From NCBI GenBank assembly GCA_001599755.1, contig BCHX01000004.1:1054001-1118000 (forward strand): a stretch of 64,000 bases of DNA. The letters run 5' to 3'. Shown in pieces: positions 23,801 to 35,864 of this stretch; within the stretch, counting starts at the first letter, position 1, and every line of letters begins with the position of its first letter. Source of the DNA: Gliomastix tumulicola (taxonomy: Eukaryota; Ascomycota; Sordariomycetes; Hypocreales; Bionectriaceae). Under the pieces are notes generated by a model, which was given only the letters and a program-made list of their open reading frames with translations, searched no databases and had not been told where the DNA came from. A program made the position numbers and the translations under genes.

Positions 23801-26726
23801 TGTCCAGATTCTAGCTGCTTTCTTGCAGCTCGGCGACGACCTAAAGGACGACTCGGAAGATCTGGAGAAGTTGAGGAAGCAGACACAAGAGAGGACACAG
23901 CTAATCAGGGCCTTCTATGAGGCAGGTGACAAGTCCAAGGGCATCAACTCGGAGCACATTCCGCAGATCTTCATTCCTCTCAAGCAATTCCCTCTCTCGA
24001 CCTCGCTGAAGGTCAACAGGCGCAAGCTGCACAAGATGGTGTCAAGCATGTCATACACCGACCTCATGGGTGTTTCGACAACGCCCGGTCAGGAAGAAGT
24101 TGAGGAGAAGCCCCTGCCCTTGACTCACATCGAGGAGCGTATGCGCCATGTTTGGTCGGCTGTCCTAGATGTCCCGCCCGCCAAGATCAAGAGTGGCGAT
24201 AGCTTCTTGAGTCTCGGTGGTAACCGGTTCTTGGCCAGCAAGCTCGTGATTGCCTGCCGCAAATCGTCATTACCCGTGACACTGCCGGCTCTATTACAAG
24301 GACTGACGCTTACGGAGGTGTGCCAGGCTATTGCTGCGTCTGAAGATGTACCTGTTGATACTCGTATCATCGAGTCCCGAGCAGGTTCAGCTGAGGGTTT
24401 CCAGGTTCCGGGTTTCGACGAGCAGTTTATCAAGGACTTCGTTGCACCCCAGCTGAAAGTCCATCGTCATGATATTCTCGATATCGCCGAGGCGTCCGCC
24501 CACCAGATCCGCGGTCTCGAAACTCGGATGAATAGCAGACAAGGTGGCATTAAGTGCCTAGTCTTCAACTTCAACGGCCCCATCCGCGCGCAGAAGCTGC
24601 AGACTGCCTGCGAGACGTTGACTCGATTGCATCCTATCTTCCGCACAGGTTTCTGCATCCACGATCGCCGCGTGTACCAGGTCCTTCTCGACAACTTCCG
24701 CCCCGAGTTCCAGCGCTATCCTTGCCCTGCATGGTGCCTGGGCAGTGTGGCCGACAACGTGCTGGCCGAGGACCAGGATGTCGAGTTCTGCCCAGAGAAC
24801 CCGCTGACTAAGTTCACCTTCCTTGATGCAGGCCAGCAGAGCACGCTGATTGTCCGGTTGACCAACTCGCAAATTGACGAGGCGGCCGTGTCCCTGTTTG
24901 TCCAGGACCTGGCAGCTCTCTACGAAGGCTATGGCAAGGTGTCGACGAGGCCCAACTTCTTCGAGTATATGAGAGCAGCACAGACTGCCAACCACAATGG
25001 TGGCGTTGACTTCTGGAGAGCAACGCTTGAGGGTGCCGAGATGACGCAGCTCGTCTCGTACGACCAACCTTACCCTCCAATGTCGGATGTCCAGACACTG
25101 CACGAAACCATCCAGATCGACCCCGTTTCGGAGTTCGGACTCAACTTCAGCACTGTGCTCAAGGCCGCGTGGGCCATCACCCTCGCTCAGTATGCTGCTT
25201 GCAGTGATGTTGTATTCGGAGAAGTCACACAAGGACCGAATATCCCGTTGCCTGATGGGTTTGACATGTCTTCGCTTCTGGCGCCTACGACCAACATCAT
25301 CCCCGTCAGGGTCAAGTTCAGGGATGAACAAGACACGCCGCTCGACTTCATGCGTCCTATTCAGGAGCAGAGAGCGGCTAGTCGACCCCATGAGGCCCTG
25401 GGTATCTTGGAGCTGGTGCAGCGATGCACGGACTGGCCCTACTGGACCAGGTTCAGCACCGTCGTGCACCACCGCCGACAAGCTCCTGTCGATGGTACAA
25501 CGACTCTCAACATGGGTGACACGACGTTCACGCACGCCGTCATTGACTCTGCCATGCAGGACCTACCTGACATGTTCGTTGTCTCAACCATGGACGGCCC
25601 TACAACTGTTACTCTTGAGCTCAAGTATTCCGAGAGCCGAGTTCCGACCAGCTTCGCCCAAGATGCCCTCAGGGTTCTTGCCATTGCTGTGGACATGATC
25701 ACAAACTACGACACGATCGAGAAGCCCATGGTTCAGGCCGCCTCCGAGATCAGCCGCTCGGCGGCCAAGATCCCCCTGGCTAAGCCCGCGAGCAACAAGA
25801 CAGAGAACCAAGGCTCGCACCAGTCTCTGCCCCACGATGAGCGCCAGATCCTGCAGTCCCTCATCTCGGCTGTCTGGAGCGAAGTTCTGAACCCCAAGGC
25901 CCTGGGCGTGCCCGAAGGCCAGCTTCACAAGGCCAACTTCTTTGACCTCTGGGGCTCGGTCCTCCCTGCGCAGGCCTTTGCGGACCGTATCAACGCCGAG
26001 TTCTCGAAGCAGCCCATCAAGGGTCTGCACAAGCTCACCGTCTCTGCACAGGACATCATCGACCATCCGTCCATGGCTACGCAGTACGAGCTGGTAGTCA
26101 AGATGCTGACAGACGCGGGTATACTTCAAAGCATTACCCGGCGTAAGAACGGTATGAGCTGGAACGGGAACGTTGCGCCTCCTGGCGCTGCCCCTTCAAC
26201 TCACAGCTCCAACGATGGCGACGGCTGGAGTGACCAAAAGGGATCTCTGCGCAAGAGCGCAGTCGGCAAGCTGAAGGGTGTCCGCCACAGCGGCAGTGTC
26301 CGTGGCCTTGCCAAGGCCAAAGCCGGGGACTGGGTTCGACGCCACCGAGGCGGCAAAGACCGCGACAGCCTGGTCATGAAGGGCGTCGACATCGGCGACC
26401 CGGTGCCGACGGAACTACCTCCTCGGGCGGCCGAGCTACGCGAGCAGCAGAAGAAGCAGCTGCAGCAAGGAGGGCCCCCGACGCTCATCACCGGTTATCC
26501 CACGCCCAACCCCAACCTGCTGAACCCGCAGCAGGGGGGTATGGAGCCGTCGCCCATGACGCCCGTCCACGGGGCCGTCATCCTGCCGATGGCCGGGCAG
26601 CAGCCACAGGAGCTGGGTGTCAGCCCTGTCAGCGCCCCCGGCAAGAGGAGGAGCGTCGACACGGATGACAGCAGTGCACCTCCCAGTCCTGTCAAGGGAT
26701 TCAGCGGTGCTTGGGCGGCGACCTGA
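17845..26726 (+). CDS. Large NRPS-like protein with degenerate catalytic residues (pseudo-NRPS)
   Basis: Predicted join(17845..21525,21588..26726), 2,939 residues. The intron has GTGAGT and a perfect TACTAAC. Start context is gccATGG. Order: carrier-like domain (about 14-80); remnant resembling an adenylation C-terminus (about 165-290); Gln/Pro/Ser-rich linker (about 295-590); epimerisation-like domain (about 619-1060); condensation (about 1085-1510); adenylation (about 1539-2060); carrier (about 2075-2145); condensation (about 2165-2625); carrier-like domain (about 2640-2730); basic Gly/Pro-rich tail. Key residues are mostly lost. The carrier serine is I46, R2107 and V2685. The condensation His pair is S1222-Q1223 and T2319-N2320. 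In the adenylation domain the P-loop (near 1686-1700) is unrecognisable, and the TGD aspartate of core A7 is H1910. Only the epimerisation-like H756-H757-x3-D761-x3-W765 is intact. The frame is clean over 8.8 kb, so it is maintained. Thiotemplate synthesis looks impossible; a scaffold or regulatory role is inference. Confidence 0.88.
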
Positions 26727-27910
26727 GCAGCTGCGCAGTGAAATATGGAGGAGATATATATAAAAGGGAAGAACGAATATAGGACTGGAGTATAATAATG
26801 ATGGCAAGGAAAAGAAACGAGATCTGAGAGATATATTCAGAACGACGCCGGAAAAGGAGGGTGGATTTTTGCAATCATGTTTTGAATTTGAGCCACGACA
26901 TTTCTTTGCCCTGTTTTCTATTGTTTCTGTCGATACATACACACATATATCATCGTCATATCCGGATCGGCGCGCATATAGATGGATTTGTTGAATAGCA
27001 AGCAAGACCTCTCCTCTTCACTTGAGTTCCTTCATGAAACGGTGCCCATGTGGTAAGCAGCTGAGGCTGTAGGTGCACTTTGTATACTACCCCATCACGC
27101 AGGCAAAGAGACACTTAAGCCACATACACACCCAAATTGCATAGTCCCATATTGACTCAGGTAATCATTCGACTGCGTGCCCATGCATCAGTAGTGTGTC
27201 AACTAACGTGGGTGGACTTCCCTCACTTTCGTTGTGCTCACGACTATCACAGCCGTTACGAGCAGCGGGATTTTCATAATGAAGGGATCAAAATTTCAAG
27301 AGCACCATGCACAGACAGCAAGGAATGATCAATGGAGATCCAATTTCATGCTCATCTAGTAAAAATGCTCATGTAACTAATCCACATCCCACCACCAACA
27401 CCTCCACCACCACCACTAACACATGCTACATAGGCTCCCCCTCCAATAACAGAGATCCGTCACCGCACTTGGATGCGAAGAAACAAGGATGATCAAAACG
27501 ATAGATAACGACAAAGAGGGCGTACAGAGACAGGACCGGGGAAGGTGTTAAAACTCCCCAAGACGAAATATCCCCTCCTCCCGAAACGTCCAAGAGAGAG
27601 AGAGAGAGAGAGAAAAAAAAAAGACAAGGTGCAAGGGGATGAACGATAACAGAGAACATAAAGAGAGTTTAGTTAACAAGTCAAATATCCAAAAACTCCG
27701 CCGATAGCCGTCCACCCCCCCCTTATGCCGCCGCAGTTTTTTGAAGAAAAATTCCCGTCTGTGGTAAGTAGTAGAAAGATATAAAAAAAAAGAACCACAT
27801 AAAACATGTTACGCCACACGCACTGCAGATATTGCCCCACTGATAGATAGATATATATGTTGAAGAGAAAAGGGAACGAAGGAAAAAAAACAGAGATAAG
27901 AAGAGCCCTG
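26727..27910. other. Convergent 3' intergenic region
   Basis: About 1.2 kb between the stop of the NRPS-like gene (+) and the stop of the OPT gene (-). It contains AT-rich tracts, ATATATAT near 26753, an AG dinucleotide run near 27594-27612 followed by ten A's, and several A-runs. These fit 3' UTR and polyadenylation signals for both genes. No gene seen. Confidence 0.6.
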
Positions 27911-30900
27911 CTACTTGAACTGGCCTATCCGAGGTCCGAAGTACTCGTCCCTTTCTAGCGTCTGTAGAGTGCAGGGCCGACCCTCGCAGCCGGTGTAGGG
28001 GATCGTGTTACCCCACCACTCGAACTCCATGGTCGTCCACTGGAGTGTGAAGAAGATGATGATGCCTGCGATGGCGATGCCGCAGGACCATGCTGCTGAC
28101 AGGACAAAGTTGTACTAAGGGAGGGGGGGGTATTAGTAATAGTAAGAGATGTTTTTTTGTTGCGTGAGAACGTCAGCTGTGCAACTCACCTTGGACCACA
28201 GGCCCAGGAAGCGGGACTTGAGGTAGATCCACGAGAAGTAGGCGATCGGCACGGAGGGCCAGATGTAGGACATGTTGTAGGGAGCCCATACGATGCCTCC
28301 AAACATGATGGCCACGGGGTGAATCTGTCTCGTCCAGGTCCACTTGGGGAACTTCTTAGACAGAGCCCAGAAGAAGACAACGATGATGACGCCCATGGGG
28401 AAGCCGATCAAGGTCTCCGTGTACTGGCCGTTGGGACCCCAGATCTTGGACGGGCCGACAGTACCCCAGAGGACGGAGGCAGTGAAGAAGGTGTTGACAC
28501 CGGGGCAGGTCAGTCGGAACTGGGCGTCTGGCGTGCAGACGCCGTCAATGTGCCTCATCTGGAAGTTCAGGACGCCAACACAGACCAGGGTTCCAGTAAA
28601 GGTAGCCACCATCTGGGCAGCAAAGGTCTGGCGAGGAGGGATCTTGACGTAGTGTGCCAGCTTGAGGTCGTTGGAGAACCAGACAGCGTGGGCGCACGTG
28701 ACGTAGCCGAAAGACTTGAAGAAGTTCATGGCGAGGGCATTTCCCTCGACGAACGAACCACCGATGAACTCGGCAAGGACGTTCAGGGTGACTTCGATAC
28801 CCGTCATAGCCTTGATGATACCGACGGGGATGACGAACACCAAGCAGAGAGCAAGACCATAGAAGACAACCCCAGGGGAGGTATGGGTCTCCCATCCGGC
28901 AATGCCAGCAATACCAAAAGAGATGGCGATGGCCAGACAAGCCATGTACCACCACTCGGGGACTTCCTTGTACGACTTCATTAAGCGATGGTGGACATCC
29001 AGGATTTGCTCATCAGAGCCCGACTTATTCCTCCGGAACAGGCCGTTCCAAAGTCCTCGGAACCCAGTCATCATCTCGTGGCGGTGGTAAAGGAAGGCGT
29101 AGGTCAGAGTGGAGGTGTACACGCCGAAGAAGAACATGTAGACGACCACGTTTCCAGCACCGAGGAAGGGTGGCGAGTACGCCTCGTACTTGTCGGCGTC
29201 GAACAGGCCCCTCTTGTCGGTGACCAGGGTGACGTTGTAGAGCTTTCCGAAATGGTCGTACACACGGTTAGTGTTGATGGGCAGGTAACCCGTGTTGTAT
29301 GCATTGCTGTACCAGAGCCCCAGGACCACGAACATGGAGAGGAAGGCGCCGAGGAAGCGGTTGATGGTGCTGAAGAACGGCACCATGAGGGGATCGGCCG
29401 AGTCCCAGAGCAGCGTGTTCCAGTCCCACGTAGGGAAGGGGTTCAGCCCCAGACCGTTGTTGAAGCCCACGATGCCGTTGAGGTGCGTGTTGTAAGGGTC
29501 GATCCAGCTGAGCCAGCTGAACTTGGACAGCGCCGTGATGATGTAGCCGGGGAACCAGAACCAGATGAACATGCCGGCAAACATCAGATAGAAGAACTTG
29601 ATGCGAGAAATGCGCCAGGTGGTGCCAAGAGGCCCACGCACGGGTGGGTTCTCCCCAGTATGGAATGCCGAGTTGAGCGCGATGGTGACGAGCGAGGCCG
29701 GCCAGACGCAGTATGACGGGTAGACGATGAAGCGGCGGCAGATACCAGCCATGCCATAGCCAATGAAGTTGGTGCTCAGGGCGATGAGGATCTGATAACC
29801 AGCATGCGCGGCATAGGGCTGGTTGAAGTACTGGGGCAGATACTGGACCCAGATGATATAATTGGTCCAAGGCGTGTTGTAGGCCACATTGGCCATGATG
29901 GTGATGAGCATATGCTCCTTCTTGTGGAACGGCCCGGGGTTCAACGAATGGCGTACGCCAAAGAGCGTGAAGCCCTTGTCGGGCAACCAGGTCTCTGCAG
30001 CCTTGCCAATCGGGTAGGCGAGCAATTGTGCGACATTGGCCATGACTCGGATCGTAGGCTGTCGGATATCGAAAAGTTGGTTGATGAACGCGAGCACGAG
30101 ACTGAAGATCAGGCCAATCGTCCAACTTCGGAGGGTCGAACAAGGCGCATGGACATCATCCTTGTTGTCTACGACGGCGCGAACCTCGGCGTAAGGACTA
30201 TTTGAAGTAATCAGCGCAGCCTCGAGCTTCATTTCGTTGATCAGATGCTCGTGCTCCGGGTGTGGGTGCTTCTCGGGATCGGTCGCGGGGTCGGTCGCGG
30301 ATTCCGGCCGGAAAAGGTGCTCATTGTCGAGGAAGGTCGAGATCTTCTGGAGCACGCTGAGGGGGAAGTTGGGATCCCGCTCGTGGACCCGATGGACTCG
30401 GGTGAGGATGTCGCGCACTTCCTCGAGGGTCAGCTTGGATGCCAATTCCTGCGCCTCGAGGAAATCGTCTTCAGTGACATGCAGAGCGCGGGGCGCCCGT
30501 CGCGGCATCTCGTTATCTCGCTCGGATTCGAAGGAGGCGTCATCATCGTCGTCCTCGTCGGCGTCGTACGATGACGAGGTCGAGTTGGTGTAAGAGGTGC
30601 GGCTAGAACGTTGCGACGGCTGCAGTTAGGTGGAAACGGAAGCGGATTAGCCATCGGCCAGCGTCTTCAGGTATGTCTGGGAGCAAGCAGAGAGGGCGCA
30701 GAGCGCCGTGGAGAAAGGAGATGGCGACGAGGGGGAGAGGAGTCCTCACAGGTCGAGGCGGCCGTGCCTGATAGCGCGGCGGGGGAGGCGCGCCCCTGGC
30801 GGCTTGCTGTGATGATGATGATGAAGATGATGATGCTGATGCTGATGCTGACGGCGAAGAGGCCAGCGCGGGTGTGGGATCGGGGCTCGGAGTCGTCGTA

Positions 30901-30962
30901 GCCGTCATCTCAGTCTTCTCGGAGGCGTCGCCGACCGGTGCTCGCTTCTCGTCGTCGGCCAT
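27911..30962 (-). CDS. OPT-family oligopeptide transporter
   Basis: Predicted complement(join(27911..28114,28190..30619,30750..30962)), 948 residues. Exon 3 restores the family C-terminus: LWSK joins YNFVLSAAW across a GTGAGT...TTAG intron. Exon 1 supplies a hydrophilic Ser-rich N-terminus starting MADDEKRAPVG. An acidic Asp run near residues 85-100 precedes the first membrane helix (about 238-256). The family motif NPGPFHKKEH is near 298-307, and many hydrophobic helices follow, including SPPFLGAGNVVVYMFFFG. OPT proteins are proton-coupled importers of small peptides or of glutathione and metal-chelate conjugates, at the plasma membrane or endomembranes. The sequence resembles the Opt2-like fungal branch more than Isp4 in its WDWNTLLWDSADPLMVPFF loop, but that placement is tentative. 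The long cytosolic N-terminus is likely regulatory. The first intron's acceptor is chosen by frame (CTGCAG at 30620). Confidence 0.9.
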
Positions 30963-31879
30963 GGCGTGGGGGACGAGCGAGACGCTGGGATGGCCAGCGT
31001 CCGATTATTTTGTCCACTCAAGGCCTGAAGCGCTGCTGGCCAACCGACAGACGCAATGGCGTGGTGCTCTGCCCGCGGCCGTGCGTGCTGCTGTTTGTGA
31101 TTGTGCCGGTGGCGTTGGTTCCCTCCCTGCGGCTCGATTGGATTGGCGTATGTGTTCGGTGGTCTCTGTCGTCGGTCGAAGCGGGTCGTCAAAAGGAGCG
31201 ATTGGCCAGGCTGGATCTGCGGGCGCTGCGTGAGCGATACGGAGCAAAAATTCGACGTCGCGTAGGTAGGGCCTGAGCCGGATGCTGATTCTCGGGACCG
31301 CGTCCCCTGGCTTGGGGGCAGGCAAAGGACTGGAAGGGACGGCGGGCTGGTGAAGGAATGTGAGTTGCAAAGGGAGGAAGGGGACTCGAATGGGGAGGGA
31401 AATAATGGAGGTGCCAAGCCGATCATTTAGAGGCCATGGAGGACGCTGTGATCTGGTTCCAATTCCCGCTGGAGGGAGAAAAGAGAGGGGGGCTCAAGGC
31501 AGTGCTAAGTTGGTGAGTGGCTACTACTAGTGAAGGGACGGCGGAGGGGGAAGTTGGGAAAAGGCCAGACGCTACGACTAACCTTGGAGACAGGCTTGAT
31601 TTTCCGGTGGTTGCACTGACGCACTAATGATTCTGCTAGAGCCTGAATATTACCTGGCTAACGGATTCCAAGAAGGCGGGAGGAGCATCACGGCGTCATG
31701 TCATGCCTCTACCTACCTTAAATAATGATACCTGAAGTACGGAGTACGGGCGCATCACCTGCGACGACCGAATCTCCCAACCGCAACTATCGACTTCTCA
31801 CCGGCCTCGTTCTTTCCCCTTCTCTTTCCCCTTCTCCTCCCTCTCCTGCAGGAGCCAAGTCGACCATCGGTCTTACAGT

Positions 31880-31909
31880 GAGCCACTGAAAGCCACTGAG
31901 AGCCACTGA
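31880..31909. repeat. Three-copy tandem decamer
   Basis: Three near-identical units of (g/a)agccactga follow one another, with a fourth unit starting. They lie in gene-free DNA about 0.9 kb upstream of the OPT start codon. A binding-site array is possible but unsupported. Confidence 0.6.
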
Positions 31910-33995
31910 GAGGAAGCTGGGCCGAAGTGGGCGACCGCCAAGACGGATCACGGAAGTCTGGTAAGCACTGTGCTGGCACACACTGTCTGACCTTCTGCGT
32001 ACTCTGTCCCAGCCCGCGCCCAGGCGACGCCTTATCACAGGCCCGTCGGAGGATGCATGACGGAGTGCTCATCGACACCGAACATCTAAGCCAGATGACG
32101 GCAGTGGGAGATGAGGTGCTCGCCGGAGCTACTGCAGTGTGTGTGAGGGAGGGGAGATGTGTGGTGTGTCTGCACTGGCCCGGATATGATGCCGATGGTC
32201 GCCCTACGGCCTGTCTTGGTGTGAAGATCATGCTCCCGTTAATACCACGGCAGCGACACTCGATGTCGCAGTTTTGGTTGGTCTGACCACGACCTTTGAT
32301 CACGTCCTTCGGAGCTGGTTGCCGAGATCCAGAGCACGCGTAGCTGCAAGTACCTGTCCACTGTAAGCCCGCGCAGAGGGTACATGCACCCACTACCTGG
32401 TCCCTCATTGCACCGTGTGTTTTCGCACTGTACGTCCCTCGCCCGTCATTCCTCTGTTGAATCCCCTCTCGCTGCGGCCATCCCCAGAGTCGCCAATGGC
32501 CACAGTCTGCACGCCGTCGTCTATCCGTGGCCCGGGAAAGTCGGCTCGACGGCAGCCAGCACGCAACTCGAGCTGGAGCCTCGGAGCCACAAAGACGCCG
32601 TCTCGCCAGTGTCGACACGAGCGACAACGACTCGCAAAGTCGCATCAGTCGGAACACGGCAGAGACAGGCTCAAGGGCCACAGGACAGGGGATCGCATGG
32701 CACGGCCTCAGACAGGGCGGGATTGGCTGCTGCAGCGCTTGAGGGGTCCATCCGCTCGGGGTGCAAGCTGTTCGTGCGCTATTCGTCGCCGCCAGAGCCA
32801 CGGAACGGACGGCAATGCAAATAATACGCTGGGTCTACGGTACCAAGCACCAATGCGCCAATGTCCCTCCACCACCCTTTTGGTCTTTTGCACCTCCAGC
32901 TTTTGTCCCGGCTGTACGGCACAAGGCGGCCTACAGTGGCACACCCGCCCGTCACACCTCTTTCGGCTCTCCCCCTCCCATTGCTACCCTCAGCCAACAA
33001 GCCTCAACTACAGCCCGCGGCATGCACTGTATACATTCTGCAGGGGGGGGCCAAGACTACCTGACCTTTGCTCGGTCGGTTCTATTCGTGAATACAGCGT
33101 GTGCAGGCGCCCGCCCAGCACACACACCCTTTCCCTAGAGCCCCCCAGCGATTGGCGCCAGATAAGCAGCTGACAACAGACGATGGAATGTTCTCTGAAT
33201 CCGCGTGCCTGTCGTTTCTCGTACGTGCACAGTGCCTGACCAGTCACCGGCAGGACTTTCGATCTATAGGTTGATGGTCCAGACTCGGCTGACGGCCCCC
33301 TTCGTCTCCTGCTCTTGGTCCTGGACTCTGGACCTGGTGCCGACCTCCCTTGGCAGCCCTGTTTTTTTCCCAATATTGGCGCTCTTATCGATCGGGGAGC
33401 CGCATCATCGCCCGTGGCATCGCGCCCGCTGGGCACAGCCTCTCTCCGGAGCATGCCTTGTTGAGTGACTCGTTATTCAAGGGCCTGTCGAACTCTATCT
33501 TGACCGATTTTCTGCAAACTTTGCTTCTCCCTACGGCCCGGGCTAAAAGCTAGCGGACGTAGGGCTTGCCTTGGCCCCCTTGCTGGATGATCGGCTCTGT
33601 CACGGCATTGTGTTGCCGATTACTAGCTGCTAAGGCCTGCCAACATGCAACCCAGGCCTGGCTTGTCTCAGACAATGGACGAAATTCGAGCCCGCGAGCC
33701 CGCGGCCGCCCGGTTTGATGAGGCTCTTGTCTCGTGACTGACCAACTGACTGACTGACTGACCGCCTCCCTCGGCCTAGGGAAGCCGTCTAATGAACCTT
33801 TGGAACGCCCCCCCTCCCTCGGATATGCTAGAAGCTGGGGGAAAATTCTGAAAAGGCTTTGACTGCTTCTGGAAGGTGTAGCCAGCCGAGCTTCAGCGAG
33901 GGCTCCAGTCATACAGAGATGTAGGTGCAGCATTGATGCCCGTGGTGATGCAAAACCCCGTTAATATCCGGGGGAGGAGGGCATCGCAGACTGCT

Positions 33996-34014
33996 CCCCC
34001 CCCCCCCCCCCCCC
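33996..34014. repeat. C homopolymer (19)
   Basis: Nineteen consecutive C on the + strand in the spacer right of the OPT gene. It belongs with the other long C/G tracts in this window (41268-41334, 44314-44333, 44544-44579). The exact length is unreliable in most sequencing data. Confidence 0.8.
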
Positions 34015-34792
34015 AGCCATTTGGAAACGATAAACCGCAATCCGTCACGGATGCCGAGATTTTGCCCAGAAATGCACTTCCTGGGTCTGTCTTCGCTAAT
34101 TACAGATCCCCCCTCGCTGTAATTCGATAGCTGCTGACACGGAATTGGAGGAAGGGATGCTGTTGGAGAGTTGTGTGTGCCGTCCTGGGCATCCCTGCTG
34201 CGTTCCTCAACATCATACGATTTTCCGCTGCTCGACCCCGCGTCTCTGCTTCCATTGGCGGGAGAACAGAACGTGGGCGATCCAGTGAGGGAGCTTTGGG
34301 CTGCCCGTCCTTGCGGGTCATGCATACCTGGCTGTCTGTCTCACACTGCAGCGAGCTCCAACACCCAGATCGACTGGGAAACATAGGGTAAGAAAGTGAA
34401 GAGGCGAGGCTCTCTCGCTGCGATCATACGATGTGTCCTCTGCCGACAACCTTATCTTGCTATCGATCTATCAGGTCTGTTTACCACCGATCCGTTTCGA
34501 TATCTCTCCGTGATCTCAACAGGCAGGGGTAGACGAGCTGCCTGAAGAAGCAATAGGCAGGATAGAGAGTCAGCAGGAGCATGTTGATATTGTAGCGATG
34601 GCAGTAGATTACCTTGGATATCACTCTGTTCTACGACGTTCTACCTAGCCACGTGGTGAAAGGTTTATTTGAACCACATATACACCCAGTCCGTATTGTC
34701 CTGCAGCTTAAGTATTCTTTCGACCATTTTGCCAGCACCAATCTCGCCTGTTTGCAAATCACAACAGCAGTATGTGTAGCGTCGGGCAGAAC

Positions 34793-35864
34793 CTACAATG
34801 CCTCGAGTCGCTCCCTGAGGTTGGCAAACGCCAGCTCGTCAAGTGTCTCGTTCCAGACCTGGTCAGCAAGCTCCTTACCCTGTGGCTCATACAACTGCTT
34901 GATGTATCTACATCCCCCGTTAGCATGCCCAAGTCATGAAAGAGGTGTAGGGTGGCTATGAAGCAACTTACGAGCCAACCTTCCAGTCCATGAGGAAGCT
35001 GCCGTGGGACTCTGCCCCCGACACAACAGCCGCGTGGATATACGTGCTCGCCCCAGCCGCCATAGACCGTCCCGTCAGCGGCTTGAGGACGGCGAAGACG
35101 ACCTTGTTCGCCCCCGTTAGATCCCGGTGCAGGCCGGTGCCCTTGCAGAACCCCGGGTCGACGATGTTGACCACCACGTCCTCCTTCCTCACCTTCTCCG
35201 CGAGCTTCACGATCCACAGGTGCGCGAGCGCCTTGGAGGCCGTGTACGCCTCGACGGGGTCCCAGCCTTGGGGGTCGTCGAACGTCGGGAGGAAGGGCTG
35301 CACGTGCCGCTTCGGGAACTTGGCCATGTAGGCCGACGCCGAGTTCACGAGCGTCAGACGGCCGGGCCTGTCCGCGGCCGCCCTGGCCTTGAGGGTCGGC
35401 AGCAGGAGGTGGGCGAGGAGGACGGTGGAGAGGTAGTTGACCTGGAAGGCCTGCTCGTGGCCCTCGGGCCCCGGGATGGGCTTCTCGGCCATGGCGCCGG
35501 CGTTGAGGATGACGAGGTCGAGCCTCTCGAGATCCGCGCACTGCGCGGCAAACTCCTGTACGGACTCGTAGGAGAGCATGTCAAGGGGCCACACCTCGAT
35601 CGTGGCGGAGGGGTGCAGCTTCCGCAGCTCGGCCGCGGCGGTGTCGCCCTTATCCTTGCTTCTGACGCCGAGGATCAGACGGGAGAGGCCGAGGGAGAGG
35701 AACTGTTTGGCGGCTTCGAAGCCGAGGCCGGCGTTGGCGCCGGTGATGATGGCCGTCTGGCCGGCGACGGAGGTGCCCTCCGGATGCGGGACGGTCTTTG
35801 CCAGCATTGAGGAGACGGGGGTCAGCGCCGACGGCGGCGGCAGCTGGAACGACGCTGTCGCCAT
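34793..35864 (-). CDS. Classical short-chain dehydrogenase/reductase, WWOX/retinol-dehydrogenase-like
   Basis: Predicted complement(join(34793..34907,34972..35864)), 335 residues. The intron has GTAAGT and ATGTAG borders and splits a serine codon. The spliced C-terminus reads on as YIKQLYEPQGKELADQVW, a usual ending for this group. The cofactor motif is TGANAGLG (residues 41-48), followed by NAG (121-123), the catalytic serine region VNSASA (S175/S177) and YTASK (Y207, K211). The SDR tetrad is therefore complete and the enzyme should be active with NAD(P)H. No signal peptide or membrane segment is evident. The group reduces or oxidises hydroxyl/keto groups on varied small molecules; the substrate is unknown. 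It is transcribed away from the AT-hook/TF-domain gene, with about 1 kb between starts, so a shared promoter and control by that neighbour are possible but inferred. Confidence 0.9.

Larger units (their letters stand above)
30963..34792. other. 3.8-kb spacer with simple repeats
   Basis: No supported gene. The longest frame (31755-32801 on -) lacks any motif and is Cys/Arg/Pro-rich, as chance frames in GC-rich spacer are. Visible items are a decamer AGCCACTGA repeated three times (about 31880-31909), a TGAC tetranucleotide run (about 33738-33762), and a 19-base C tract (33996-34014). The left end is the promoter of the OPT gene. Confidence 0.55.

Noticed and set aside
24558..25535. 325-codon frame on the minus strand
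   Set aside because: Antisense to the pseudo-NRPS second condensation domain; no family resemblance.
28157..28984. 275-codon frame on the plus strand
   Set aside because: Antisense to the OPT transporter. It is polar and Gly/Asp/Glu-rich, as expected from the complement of membrane codons.
31755..32801. 348-codon frame on the minus strand in gene-free DNA
   Set aside because: No start context, domain, splice pattern or codon regularity. Rich in Arg/Cys/Ser/Pro, typical of chance frames.
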